From positions 496,001-560,000 of the forward strand of contig JAKJXP020000007.1 in assembly GCA_022225965.2 (NCBI GenBank): 64,000 nt of DNA, in the 5' to 3' direction. A program made the position numbers and the translations under genes. The stretch comes from Diatrype stigma. Lineage: Eukaryota > Ascomycota > Sordariomycetes > Xylariales > Diatrypaceae. Of this stretch, positions 24,922 to 37,188 are shown one piece after another. The notes under the pieces were generated by a model that saw nothing but the letters and a program-made list of their open reading frames with translations, was not told where the DNA came from and did no database searches. Within the stretch, counting starts at the first letter, position 1, and every line of letters begins with the position of its first letter.

Positions 24922-25622
24922 CACATGGTAAATCATAATACCCCGAATGCGACATGGCATCTAAGTACCGTTTTCCATTATGGATTATGCTATATTGACT
25001 GCTCAGTAAATCACACCCCTTCGGTTTTCAGCTAAGCCCCGAGTGAGAAATCAGAAGCTGAAGTTTTGATCATATAAAATTTAAGGGCTTTTATAAGGCT
25101 TTGATAACTTTCTTCCAGGTCCATGCTGTATTCGTAAGGTATGATTTAAGAAATTAAGAGATCATAACACCATTCCACGCTACGGCTCCTATGGTACAGT
25201 ACATGTGGCAGATCAGAAGTGGGATGTTGTGGGGATGTCCCCCTTATATAATGGTAGGCTCTAGCCCTTTCCTTCTACACCTTCTATCCCCCGTTCACTT
25301 ACTCGGATAGTTCTCATAGGGCGTTGAGAAAGTGTTGTTTATCGTCATAGAAGCCCACCTCTGAGCTTCAGCAACTCCAGCAGGACGTTTTCGTCCACTA
25401 CTCTGCGGACGCAAAGAGGAGCTCGGGAACCAATGTTAACAACTCATTTGATATTTTCTGAGCATCCAGTTCTCACGTTAAAAAAGCCAAAGACAGAGAG
25501 AGGAGTGTTCGTTTCATAGTGTTATTGAGCGAGTCGACTGAAGGTCGGATACCTTTCTTGAGAACAGCAGTTATCTCCCCCTGACAATGCCCATGATGGC
25601 AACCAGTCCGCTGAGCCTAGTC
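24922..25622. other. Intergenic, no gene recognised
   Basis: Ordinary sequence between the resolvase stop codon and the SnoaL-like fragment; nothing convincing seen. Confidence 0.5.
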
Positions 25623-25992
25623 CTACTCCTGCGTCGCAGCCCCAACCATCTTCGCCGCAGTTGCGGTATCGATGAACTCGACGATCCGCGAGATCGCTTG
25701 GCCATCAGCTGTAAAATCGGCGAACCAGCATATCTCTAGTGCGATTGCTTCACGGCCCCGAAATCTAGTCCAATGTTCGGCATGTGCGCTGCCCTTGCGC
25801 TCTACCAAAGCCACCGCCATAGCCACAGTAGGATTTTAAGCCGCGCATCTTTCATGTAGGAATCTCGCCTCGCATGTGCTCTTCGTACTCTTTGTTGATC
25901 TCGGCGATCATGACGAAAGCGAAGGTAGCCGGGAAAGAGGCGGGTGTGCGTATCTGTATAGAAGTCCCCTCGCTTTCGAGGCTCGGAGCCAT
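25623..25992 (-). pseudogene. SnoaL/NTF2-like fragment, probably broken
   Basis: The frame 25623-25820 encodes about 65 residues that resemble the C-terminal half of fungal SnoaL-like (NTF2-fold) proteins: ALVERKGSAHAEHW, then EICWFADFTADGQAISRIVEFIDTATAAKM. An in-frame TAA lies directly upstream (about 25838). Further upstream, a 46-codon frame starts with ATG at 25992 (MAPSLESEG) and ends at 25852 in another phase; it may be the remnant of the first half or unrelated. The sum is shorter than the roughly 130 residues an NTF2 fold needs, and no intron of normal size rejoins the parts. I read this as a decayed or mis-assembled gene; an unrecognised splice form is possible. Confidence 0.35.
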
Positions 25993-26005
25993 TGTCTAGC
26001 CCCTC

Positions 26006-27659
26006 CTACACGGCGTCCTCATCATCCAAGATCTCCACCTCCAATTCCAGCACGCCCGAGTGTTTTCGCGGTACCTCCCTCCAGGCTGCCAGCACCTCGT
26101 CCTCCGGCACAAACCCAGAGCTACTGGTCCAGAGCACCTTCGCAGTGCCCCTTCTAGTGTCATGGTTGTACCAGAACTTGTGCCAGTCCCCGTTGCACCC
26201 CAACTGGGCCACGAGCGTCATATCCTTGAGCAAGGGCATCTCGAGGGCAGCGCGCGCCGCGGCGAGGTATCGGCGCTGGATCGCAGGACCCGCGACGGTG
26301 GCCGCCTTTCGACGGTCCGGAATGCTTGGGTCGGGATAGAACAGCCGCTCGCCCGATGGCGTGACAGGCGGGTAGTAGAGGCCGAAGTTCTTCAGACACG
26401 CCCAATGCGCCGAGGATGCCATCTCGGAGGCTGTGCTGTGCTGAAGGAATAGTGCATCGCTGACGACGACGTCGTAGAGGCTGATTTCATACAGGCGCTG
26501 GGATAGCACACCGAGGGACTGAGAAAGTTCATCCGGTTTGCTCTCGCATTGCTGGGTTTGTTGCGCAGGCTGTTGGCGATTTCGTTGAGTATAGGTGCCG
26601 GCGATGTAGAAGCGGTCGATGGGGTGCGTGACATTGGCCAGAGTGTGAGCGAATGCTGTATACATAATTTAGCGAGACCTTCGTTGGTAGGCAAACGATA
26701 TGACAATCAAAAGAAAGACAAGAGATGCATGGATGCTGTCGGACAGAAACAGCTCCCCGGTTGATGTCGACAAGTGCGTCTGAATATCCGGAGACATATT
26801 GAAGGTAAACCAGGCCTCCGATGCCTCGAGCTCTGTGTTAACAGAACATAACTTCTGGATAGGTATGCGGCATTATTTTACTCTTTTTCTTTGCCTTGCT
26901 GACACAGTGAATTCGGGGGCTCTTACCGCTCCGCGCCTTGGGGTTACCTCCTTGATCCCACCAGTTGATGAATACCTTCTTCGCCGCCGGCAGCCCCGCC
27001 AATAGCGCGCACACAGCCGCCCCGGAGATGGGTATTCCGAACGACATGTTCCTCTCCATGGTTACCTCCGTGACAACCTTCACCGGCCCACGGCACAAGA
27101 CGCGCTCGGGATCCTCCAGCTCGAGCGGCGAGAGGTACATGGCCCGGGCCGACGACGTTATGGCTTCCTCCACACGGGAGCCAGTGTCTTTCACCGCAAA
27201 CGCGTCCAGGGAAAGCTTCACCGGAGGCCCGGGTGTCCAATAGCGCAGCGTTGACATGAAAGCCTCGAACGTGTCCTGCAACGCGCGATTGTTCTGTTTC
27301 CTCTCTTCCGCCGTTGCGACGCGCCGTACCGCGTTGTCCGCGCGGGGTGGAAGCACGACGTTGAGCCGGATCGTGCGCACGTACTTTTGGCGTCGCGGGA
27401 CCCTGTTTAGGATAGCGTCGGCCTCGGCGAGCCGCCCGAGGTCGAGGCGCAGGTCGGCAAAGGTCTCGCGCTCGACAGCGTCTTGCCAAGTCTTGCTGAC
27501 GGAGGCGTAGCGGGCGCTGCCGGGGATGCGGCGCCAGGTTCGAAAGATACCCAATGGGGGCGGCGGCTCGCTGGGGCCACCTAGGCCAACCCAGTTATGG
27601 GTAAGATAATGGACGATTTCCTCGATAATCTCGGGCGGAAATGGACCAGACGACCCCAT
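26006..27659 (-). CDS. F-box-like fungal protein
   Basis: Exon 1 is 26927-27659 and exon 2 is 26006-26655; the 271-nt intron has donor GTAAGA, a CTAAAT branch point and TACAG acceptor, and the phases match. The product is 460 aa. It begins MGSSGPFPPEIIEEIVHYL, an F-box-like helix, and continues with ARYASVSKTWQDAVERETFADLRL, the pattern of the large fungal F-box families in which the box is followed by a divergent leucine-poor region. F-box proteins usually recruit substrates to SCF ubiquitin ligases, but this particular family has no known substrate. A conserved middle segment includes GAAVCALLAGLPAAKKVFINWWD, and the C-terminal region includes LRY- and YYPP-type aromatic motifs. No transmembrane or catalytic motif seen. 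The intron is long for this genome, so a missed small exon is possible. Confidence 0.65.
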
Positions 27660-28193
27660 CGTGAAAATTGGTAATCCTGTAGTGGAATTGAAATGGATCG
27701 AGAAAAAGTGAGTTTTTAACTCGAAAGGGGTTTTAAGGATGTGTTATGTTGTGTTAAGAAGGCGGCTTGAAGGCCTGAAAAACTATATTAAGCTTACTAT
27801 TACATTCGCGAGTTTTATACGGTAGTTGTGATAATTATAAAATATAAGAATAATGTACGATGAAAAGGGGTTTAGGGGCTCCAGCTGTGTACCGCCCCCC
27901 AGCTCTCCACATACACCTCGCCAAATCTCATCATAATGCTCATACAAGCCCCATCTCAACACTATCAGAAATATATGTAAATCATTCCTACCCATTATTA
28001 TATCAATGAGGTTGATTTCGCAAATCGCTTTAAACTGTGCAAGAGATGAAGTCAGGCTTCTTAACACCCATAATATGTGATGATTGATCTCCCCCTTTCC
28101 GGGCTCCTCCTTTCCGATACGAAGAACTCATCGAGTTCTTTTTCAAGATCTGGCACCGGAGAATGCCGGTGATTTAAATGGGGCCTATAGTGG
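27660..28193. other. Intergenic, slightly AT-rich
   Basis: Region between the F-box gene and the HET remnant. No gene seen; it may include lost 5' coding sequence of the HET gene, but I could not recognise it. Confidence 0.45.
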
Positions 28194-29602
28194 ATGCATG
28201 ACTATTGCAGTATAACAGCATCAACGCCGGCCAACCAAATACCACCATGTGAAGATAGTCTTATTACCAATCACATCATGTGCCAATTAGGCGACAGTCA
28301 TGACACGATCTACGCCAAGGCGGAGCCGGTGCTCGCCTGGCTCGGCCCCGCGAGCGACGACTCAGAGCTGGCCATGGCGACGCTGGGCGCGTCCCGACTG
28401 CGCGAGCAAGCCGAGCTGGCCGAGGAGGTCGAGGTCGCGTGCGACGCCGTCGTGCGGCTCTTCAGCCGGCCGTACTTCCGGCACACGTGGATCCTGCAGG
28501 AGATCTGCCGGGCGCGGAGCCCCGTCGTCGTGTGCGGCCGGCGCTGGGTCCTCTGGGGCACGCTGCTGAAGCGGGTCGACCTGTTCCGCTTCCGGGCCGA
28601 CACCGAGACAGGGCTGATCCCCCTCCTCGTCGCGAGCCGGCGGTCGCTCGCGCGCGACCCGCGCGACAAGCTGTACGCGCTCCTGTCGCTCGCCAGGGAC
28701 GGCCGCGTCTTGGTCCCGACGCCGAACTACTCGCAGACGACCGAGGAGGTCTTCTGGGATACGGCGCGGTCCATGATCGCGGGCCATGACCGCACGGATG
28801 TCATCTTGCTCGCGCACCGCACTCGGGGAGAGCGAGAGCTGCCCTCCTGGGTGTCGGACTGGGCTAACCTTCGGTGCAAACCGCCGCCGTGGATATTGGA
28901 AGCCCTCGCGGAGAATTGCTCCTTGCTGAGACCTCCAAACCGGGTCCGTGGGGGGGCTTCTCTAAGTGCAGGGCTACCACCATGACGATGTAGCAGGTTT
29001 CTTGGACACCGCCGAGTTTGGAGAGGTGCTCGCAGATGCGAATCCCCGCTCGGAGGTCTGTAATTAGGAGAGTATCGTGACTAGCCTGTGGATGGGTCTG
29101 ACGATAGGGGTAGAGGAACCTCCGCGCCTACAGCTGGCGATGCATCATGCAAGTGCTCTATCAGTTGTGCTGCAAAGAAGCCGCCGAGACCAGCGCGACG
29201 CCTAAACTAGCAAACTGGATATGGCATAACCGCGGCCGGACAGTCGGCTGCTGTACATTACAACAGCATATAGAAGCCTATCTCAGCAAATCTATCACCG
29301 ATGATTTAAACGTCGGCGAGAACGACGACCTAGAGCTAGTTCTCTCGGCGTTAGGAGGTGGCTTTGAGAGGTTTGAAAGATTTAGGATGATCTTCGCAAT
29401 TACCAAGAACGGGGACTTGTGCGCGGTGTATCGAGCCGCAGGAAAAGGAGACCAGATTTACATCCTGAAGAACTGTTCACTGCCGGTAATCCTCCGTGAT
29501 ACTGGCCACGGAAGCTTTCGGTTCGTTGGAGAGGTCTTCGTATCCCAAGATTCCCCATTCATAGATAATAAAAGGCAGCCTGAAATCGTGTTGATCGAGT
29601 GA
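28194..29602 (+). pseudogene. Heterokaryon-incompatibility (HET) domain gene, truncated and frameshifted
   Basis: The frame 28194-28985 carries the second half of a HET domain: IYAKAEPVLAWLGPASDDSELA, then RLFSRPYFRHTWILQEICRA, VVCGRRWVLWGTLL, and the downstream DPRDKLYALLSLA and ELPSWVSDWA. The usual first half (with the WIDAICINQ signature) is absent upstream. After 28985 the phase shifts by one; the second phase reads YHHDDVAGFLDTAEFGEVLADANPRSEV before a stop, and a third segment (29147-29602, 151 codons) has the HET-gene C-terminal pattern GDQIYILKNCSLPVILRDTGHGSFRFVGE. HET proteins trigger cell death on fusion of unlike strains. Short introns could bridge some breaks, but the missing start of the domain argues for a pseudogene. 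Confidence 0.7.
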
Positions 29603-31711
29603 GTAAAGCGACATGTTGGTTGACGCTTCTAAAGAGACCCAGGGAGAACATGTATACACTCTTTCTTACAACCCTACTCATTTATGTGCGTGTGGGTTTT
29701 GGCAAAGAAAATGTATTTGATTACAGGAAAACTTATAACAACTTAGTTACAAATCATATGCTAGATGTATTGTTTATATGGTTGATGGCAACTTGGTCGG
29801 CATCATAGTCCATACTGCTCGTAAACGGCAAAGCGAGTTGAGAAACTCAGCGGCAGTGAATAGTCTTACAGGTCTGACTAGCTTTTGTCACTGTTGGAAC
29901 AGTTCGTTAATGAGCTGGTGGCTTGGTTTTTCCTTCCTTGGTTACTGATAACTTATTCCCAACAAAAGCATTCTGGACACTTTGGCCTGTGATGGTAGGT
30001 ATAACTGGTTGCTTCTGACATCTGTAGTAAGCATTGCCTAGCCCCATATTTTGGTCCTCAGAAGATGGTAGAATGTAACAATAAAGCTATCGGATGTTCA
30101 CGGATATTGCTTGCATGCTCTGGTGGAATCGAGGCGTACGTTGTGTTGGGGTTCGGCTATTGATGGCTGTGGTGGATCATCCGTGGATGATAGAATACAA
30201 GTCGATATGGAATGGCCCATTGCTAGATAACACACGTCCAGTTAAATTCAACAATCAATCAGACGCTGTATGACCTTGCGTAAAGTTGTATGTCCTATCA
30301 TACTGAATATACCAACGAATATAGCCAAGCAACCAAGGTACTGACTAGATGCTGAACCTCACCGTATCCCAAGAAACGTAATGCCATCTATCGTAGCAAT
30401 GGCATAGACGTCCAAATCATGGTAGACCTCATGCTGGGGTTAAGACAGTATTCTGAATTGGGTAGGTGCCGGCCGGGGTAAACCATAGAATCCAAAGCGT
30501 TGAAAGTGCCACACATATCGATATACTGCAATAAAAAGGGGAAAGCTACGGAGCTATAGCCCTCGGCGCTAATACAGTGAGTCTGTGTGCATGTAGGTGG
30601 TTAGAGTTACCTATGGCCCATGAGATGTGGTTGGTTAATTCTAGGATGGCATCAAGTACAGTAGTATTACAGTAGCTTCAACGTAGTATCTGTCTACCCC
30701 ATCGTGCATATGGGTAGAGATATGTACACACTTACGTAGCATCTACACCTATCGACTATCTTAACGTTGTTACGTTCGAGAGATAGCCAAGGCGCTAAAT
30801 ACCCCTCACAATTTACCTCTCCATGTAACCGTAATTGGATGTAAAGGAACCACACTCTAAGCCAGCTCGAAGGATCATGATTCGCAGTGTACCTGGGACG
30901 GAAGAACTCACCTTATACAGTTATCATGGCATACACATGGAGTAGCAGAAGGAACAGCAGCCGGCAGGAAAGGCCTTGGCGGAACTGGCGATCGACCGAC
31001 GCTGTGCTGCGTGCATGTGATTTACTACAATGGGATTTCATGTCTGTTTCCAAGGTTGGAAGCGAGCGAGTCACACCGATCGGTGGATGACCAGAACAAG
31101 AGCATTGTGATATCTGACTACCCGTAAACTAGCCGAAGCTTATCAAATATACCCAGTTTGTACTACCAGGATGAAGAGCGCATATTTTGCTGTTCATTGG
31201 GCGGCGAGCGTGGTTCAGCCTGAACTGCACTGCATAGATGTTCAGTAATACTATATGCACATGGCGAAGAACGCTAAGGTTTCATGATGATTGCAAGTAA
31301 GCAACATCTATGTCATTTTATCATATATCGTCTTCTAAGTGAAGAGCAAAATTGGTATATGGGCATGGTATACAAGGGGGGAAGCAGGTGAGAAAAAAAC
31401 GAAACAGAAGAAGAGAACCCAAGACCCAAGGACTTCCCTTCCCAACCGAGATCGCTATGCCTTCCTCGTTTCCTTTCCCTTCCCAGACAAACCATCCATC
31501 CAACCAACTAACCAACCAACCACATGCCTTGCAAGAGCAAAGAAAAGGACCCAGCTGCAGGAACAGCGAGAAGAAAGAAAGAAATGTATGTACAAAGTTG
31601 TAAGCTAGCCGAGAGAGCGAGAAAAGAGCAGCTCAGCTTTAGGGTGTTTGTTCTTCAGAAAGTCGAGACCGGTTTAGCGCTAGTTAGCAGTACCTAAGTT
31701 CAAGAGCTGCT
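29603..31711. other. Gene-poor 2.1 kb
   Basis: No frame above 90 codons and no recognised domain. Composition is ordinary, without RIP-like AT enrichment. Confidence 0.5.
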
Positions 31712-32398
31712 TTAGCACTGGGTGGGAGCGCCGGTCTTGGTGGAGGTGTTGTCGACGTCGGGGCCGGGCTCGGGGTAGAGGACGTCGACGCCCTCGGCGA
31801 CGCACCAGCCGCTGCCCTCGAGCTGGGCGACGAAGATGGCGGGGCGCTGGTCGAAGGCGACGTTCTGGCGGGCGGCGACCTCGCCGAGCTGGCGGCGGGC
31901 CCTGGCGCTCGCGCCGGTGATGGTGACGGCGGCGCAGTTCTGGTAGAACTCGCGGTTGCCCGTGTGGTTGATCCAGGACCAGGAGAAGACGGCGTCGCCG
32001 GTGGGGGCGTCGGCCGGCACCGTGAAGGGGAACTGGCCGTTGACGACCGGGCAGCCGCCGATGATCGACTTGACCACCGTGAAGGTGGCGCCCTGGTCGT
32101 ACGACAGCGACAGCTGGCACGAGCCCCCGTCGTGCGTCGCGCCCTCGCCGATCGTGATCGACTGCGCGCTGCCCTGCGCCCACGTCGCCACCGAGGCGCC
32201 CTCGGGCTGGCCCAGGTACTGCAGCGCGCCCTTGCAGGGGTAGGCCTCCATGCCCGACAGCGGCGAGTTGATGTCGTAGTCGATGGCGCTCCCCGAGTTG
32301 GGGTTCTCCTTGGCCGTGATCGGGGCCGGGTCGATCATGTGGATGTGGGCGGCGGCCGAGCCGGCCAGCGCCGCGATCGTGGTCAGAGTGAACTGCAT
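31712..32398 (-). CDS. Secreted lytic polysaccharide monooxygenase-like protein (AA11-like)
   Basis: Copper enzymes of this class oxidatively cut chitin or other polysaccharides outside the cell. A single 228-aa frame. Residues 1-17 are a signal peptide (MQFTLTTIAALAGSAAA), and predicted cleavage leaves His18 as the new N-terminus, the first ligand of the copper-binding histidine brace. The second brace His is likely His89 in ATHDGGSCQLSLS, which matches HGGGSCQ of AA11 enzymes. Other AA11-like marks are SPLSGMEAYPCKG, IIGGCP, FTVPADAPTGDAVFSWSWINHTGNREFYQNCA and a C-terminal PEPGPDV. Cys residues occur in positions able to form disulfides. The N-terminal sequence HIHM differs from the HM start of chitin-active AA11 I recall, so it may be a related, uncharacterised subgroup. 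No intron and no carbohydrate-binding module. Confidence 0.78.
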   Translation of the reverse strand: MQFTLTTIAALAGSAAAHIHMIDPAPITAKENPNSGSAIDYDINSPLSGMEAYPCKGALQYLGQPEGASVATWAQGSAQSITIGEGATHDGGSCQLSLSYDQGATFTVVKSIIGGCPVVNGQFPFTVPADAPTGDAVFSWSWINHTGNREFYQNCAAVTITGASARARRQLGEVAARQNVAFDQRPAIFVAQLEGSGWCVAEGVDVLYPEPGPDVDNTSTKTGAPTQC

Positions 32399-32699
32399 CT
32401 TGGAAGAGATTCGGTGTTTTCTTTTTTTCCTTTCTCGGTGTTGATATCAGGGAGCGATGATGATGATAAGGCCGTCTAGCAGCGTTATATGTTGTATTTG
32501 TTTCGAAGGAGTTGACAAGAGCTTGAGGATCAGTTGCGACAAGGAGTGAAGAATGGAAACCAGCTAGGGCTTTCCGGTAAAAGTCTCAAAGGAAAGTGAG
32601 GAGGTTGTTAGAAAGAAGCAGATGATGCAGTGGTTGATGATGGTGGTGGAGAGAAAGAGAGAGATCTTCTGCTCTTCAGCGAGGGCTGACCATGGCTGC

Positions 32700-32705
32700 T
32701 TTATA
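32700..32705 (-). promoter_or_regulatory. Possible TATA box of the LPMO gene
   Basis: On the minus strand TATAAA, in gagTATAAAgc context, about 300 bp upstream of the ATG. The GA/CT-rich sequence between the two could be the 5' leader. Confidence 0.35.
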
Positions 32706-35700
32706 CTCAGGAGATGGAAGAGAGAGGAGGGGGGAATACCCTCCGAAGCATAAGGTTCAAGCAGGTACAACATCGCTAGTAACATCACCTTTGCACCGCG
32801 ATCGTCTAGTCCAAGCTGGCTACTCGAGTCGTTCGTTGTATACCTTCCCAGCTGAGAGGCGACCACCCCTGGACTGTGAACGCCACAGTAAACACCAGGC
32901 CGGCAATGCCTGAACAGTTACGGCAGTGGACACTGTCGCTGTAGTGTTGAACATAGCAGGGATCGTGGTGAAGGATGATAGTACGCGGCTATAGAACTGC
33001 CAAAAGCGGCGGGTTTGTTATGGGACATGTGCAGGGGTCAGCCGCTATAGTCACTGAACCAGTGTGGAGAGGTGGTGACATGCATATAGATCTTCACCAG
33101 CACCAGGGGGGTCGAGTACATCCAGGCCCACCCTGAATCGAAATATGGCCGGGCGTCGTCGAATCAGATGGCCAGTACAGTGAGGTCGCAATCACGACGG
33201 GACTTGTCCCTGCAGACCTCACCTATCTACCTACTACCTCTTTAGGGTGCGCCATGGGTTTTACTGAAGGAACCGGGCCGGGAAGATCTGGTCTAGAGAA
33301 AAAGGGGGCCCGGATGAGGAGAATGAACTACCCAACTAACCCACTTCTAGTTCTAATAATAAACCGGCACCAGTCTGCCTACCTATACTAGAACTGCGAA
33401 TTCAAGGCAAAGTACCTGACGCAAGCCTTTTTGTCTTGACATCGTTTCATCGTTTCACCAATAGGGGATACACGATGAATGCATCTCGGATCTCTGGTGA
33501 TCTCCGACGCGTAGAGAGATCGCCAGAGCTAACTACGTACTGTATCATTCGAGATTAGCTGTTCGATCCGGCTTGCGTGCAGGGACACAGTCAGAACTCT
33601 CGGCAGATATGCCAGGGGGGTAGGATCGATAAAGCTATGCGTGTGCCACCGCCGAACTAGACCCGGTAGAAAGCTGCGAGATCCTATTCGCCGGCGATGG
33701 TGACGTCCAGTACAGTATCCCTACGTAGCTAGCGGCAGCACGCGTCGCATCGCTGGTTTGTCCTCTTAGCGACGGCTCGAGGTGTTGTAGTAGATGTGTA
33801 TAAGTCCAGTGTATGCATGCACTGTAGGACGATGCGCTGCAGGTGATCAGAGTCTCAAGAGCGGTTAACTGCCTAGGCTGCAGAGGACAAGCATTGGAAG
33901 AATCACTGGCTGGATGTCCAATGAGATTGATTGCGTACCTGACATCTGCGTAGCAGTGCATGGAGACAGTAGCAGGAGCCCAGCAGCTGCCAAGGTAGTA
34001 GGCCCAGTGAGAGAAAGTGAGTGCGCCTTGCAACGTTGCACATGGCAATGGCATGTCGAGAATCAGCAGCCATAGGCTATCGTCATCCGAAACAAGAGAC
34101 CAAAAGTGGCGAGTGGGTGGGCCCAAAAGGGCAATACTGTAGTAATAAACCATAGATCCCGTAATTCGATCTATATGGACGAGACCACCGAATAGGCAAC
34201 CCGTAGCACTGAAGCACAAATGAAATCCAACGTTCCTGCATACGGATACTTGCGAATAGATTTCCTATGCTCTGGCAGTCTAAGCAGGCCCTCGTGTGTG
34301 CCATAGACGACGGGATGAGACATTGCATCCTGACACATTCCATCCATTCGAGGGCGGTCTTGTCTGCCAGCCTCTCATCACATGGCTATATCGCAGAATA
34401 GGGGGCTACCGTCAATCCCTACCGACCGAGGCATGCCGGAGAACGTCTTCATTGGTTAAATCCTCCAAGTTAAGAAATCAGTTTCAACTCTTTAAGACTG
34501 CCGTATTGGTAACTAGATGAATGATTACTGGACTAAGCAGACACTTACGTAGTCTAACATTAAAGTTGTCCGTCGCTGGTCCCATAGAACCTTGAAATAG
34601 AACAGATGAAACAAGCGAATAATCCGGGGAACCTTGATGATTTCTGACAGCCTGATAGGGCCCGTTCGAACGCCCTAGCAAGAGTTAGAGCTTGACTGTT
34701 AGTTCTAGTACCTAGTTAATACACTACCCAGCCAGCCGCTAAAAAGAAGCGCAATAGAAAACAGGCAGACAGGGGAGCTGTCCACTATAGTTCTGCGTAT
34801 CTGAATGACGAACTAACCAATTTCAATTAAATAGCAGGCAGGCAATAACAACTCGTGTGCAGGCGTGCGGATGTACAAGCGGCCGAGTGGGCGCGAGTCA
34901 GCCACAGGACGCCCGGTGGGCGGGTCGACTTGGCCTGAAACGAAAGAAAACATCCAGGATGTAGGTAGTTGGGAACTTAGGACGTACTTTTTCTTCTCTT
35001 TTGACTTTCCCGATTCGGAAGGGGTTAAGAATCCCCAGCGACGCGCATTGGCCGAAGAGCCCGGCTCCGGGTCCCAAAGACTCCACAACGACCCGGCGAA
35101 CCCAGGCAGGCCGCCCTTGTTACTGTAACTGCCTTACCTACAGTAGTAGCCCATCAGCATCAGCAATCAAAGCGGCGTCAACGGAACGTTTGTTCGAAGC
35201 ATTGAAACAAGATTACTACCCGTCCCGCCGAGCCCCGGCCGTGTAGATCTTCTTGACCCGCACTCGCTTATTGTGTCTTCTTTAACTACCTGCCTACCTG
35301 CCTACCTACCTACCTACCTATGTATACGCACGCACCTGCTATAGCTGTCCAACTGGGTGGATCCTCCGGCCCTCCGGCCGCGCCATCAGCCTCCACTACG
35401 TTTGATGAGAAGGGCACAGTTATTTACTTAGCAGTGTACGGATTAGGGAAAAGGTTAGGAAGGAAGGAATCAAACAAAAAAGAAGGGCACGAGCAACACA
35501 AGCCGAACTCCGCATCCGTAGTAATTATATCTGTTGATTAGATATAGATATAGAGACTCTAGATATACACGCGCATCTCACAGCGAAGCCTGGGGAATCA
35601 GAGTTGTCGCATCCCAAATCCCGCTCGACCAGCCAACTACCTCCCCACGGCAGCTCCATAGGTGTTGGGTCTGTTAGGTAGGTAAGTAGCTAGGTAGGCA

Positions 35701-37188
35701 GAACTTGGTGCGAATAAGTTTACTACGAATACTACCACTTGGCAGCTGACGCATGAACGATCCTCGATTCACCCACGGCCGATATGAGCTGAGATGGGCT
35801 GAGCCGAACAGGCGAGTCTTGCTTGCCTCTTTCTCTGCTTGGCTCGGCCGATCGGACTTAAGGCGTAATCCCACCTCTCCATCATTCTTCCACCTCCCTA
35901 TATCGTCCATACAGAACTTCTTGGCTGTTACCACTGCCGCCTACCGGATGTCGGTTCGTCACTATCTTTATCTTTGCCGTACGTAAGTCGCCAGCGTTCG
36001 AACCTCTTGGGCACATGCATACCTGTCCCCCCTTCCCCGTTCCCCCCTCTTCCGCAATACGCAAAGTTCGCTTGACAAGATGGCGCCAAGGGGAAATGTT
36101 ACGGACATGGCTTGTAGCATTCTTGGTCACCATCACCATCGCCGCCGTCGTGTAGGCCATTACCTACCACGACCACTACTACTAGCCTTCCCCTTATCAA
36201 AGAGTAGCCTCCGCGCATACCACATCTTGAGATGTGACCAGCCTATACCTGTCGAAGCATAGATTATGCGATCACTAGCTTGATCCAATGACCCGTCTGC
36301 TTCGAGAGATAGTCCTATCGCCTCTCGATGAAGTTAGCTTCCGACCGATGCAACGAGTGATGTGTGGATTGACACTTTCGTTCCTAGTTCATCTGATAGT
36401 CGAATAGTTGGTTTAATCACACGGCTTTTCACAGACTAAGGTACCGCATTCGCCTGCCATGATTCAAGAGCAGCAATGCCAAAAAATGTTATCTCATTGC
36501 CAACTGAGGGCCTATCAAGATATAAGCTCGTTCAGGGATTAACGAATCTCCAATCCCTGAATCTTGATCGTCCTCGATGTTTGGGTACAAGCCGATAAGA
36601 TATTCGCAGCAGCCTACTCCGCTATAACAAGCCAGAACATAGGTACTGCCCAAGCTAAGAGCCCTCAGTCCGCCAACCTACTGCCTTCTCATCTGCCTCA
36701 TCGCGCTTCGTCCGGAGTTCAATGCCCTCCTTCCTCCGCAGCCCTCCGCGCTTCTTCCATACTCCAATACTCCCCTACCCTTGCTAGTCAACGGTCTAAG
36801 ACAATTATCTCAGGCAAGGGGGATACTTCTGGGGTATATCCTATGCAGGCCAAGCTACTCAAGGCCACATAAGATTACTGTCACTATAGATTTGTTCAAG
36901 ATTCAGCTTGGTATCCCGCTAAAGGGAGGGCGAGTACCTGTTCACCATGGTCATGCCGTTGCTGAATCTTCCTGTCATCTCGTGTCGCGATACACAGGTC
37001 ATAGTTGGACTCAGGCCGTCGTAGAACTGTGGCTAAGGCGGCCGGCTCACGCTGAAAGTCCAGGAAGAGAGGACACGAAACTTGATAGACGAGGTTATCT
37101 ATACCAATGCTGGAATGAATGAAGAAATCGGAGGTGCGCCAATGCGCGGCGCCGGGGAGTTTTCAGCAAAATAGTCGATTGCCCGTAT
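32706..37188. other. Gene-poor 4.5 kb
   Basis: No gene recognised. A 194-codon minus frame (33635-34219) shows neither a domain nor typical codon use. The area is rich in TACCTA/TAGGTA patches, notably near 33230, 35290 and 35680. Confidence 0.5.
35286..35321. repeat. (CCTA)n/(CCTG) microsatellite
   Basis: Imperfect tandem tetranucleotides: acctgcctacctgcctacc followed by four cctacc steps. Similar shorter runs recur across the window (for example near 7140, 23270, 35680 and 54000). Confidence 0.85.

Noticed and set aside
33635..34219. 194-codon minus-strand frame
   Set aside because: No domain, no codon bias, and in a region full of short simple repeats.
35985..36010. Reverse B-box-like sequence (gttcgaacc)
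   Set aside because: Flanks do not form a tRNA acceptor or anticodon stem.
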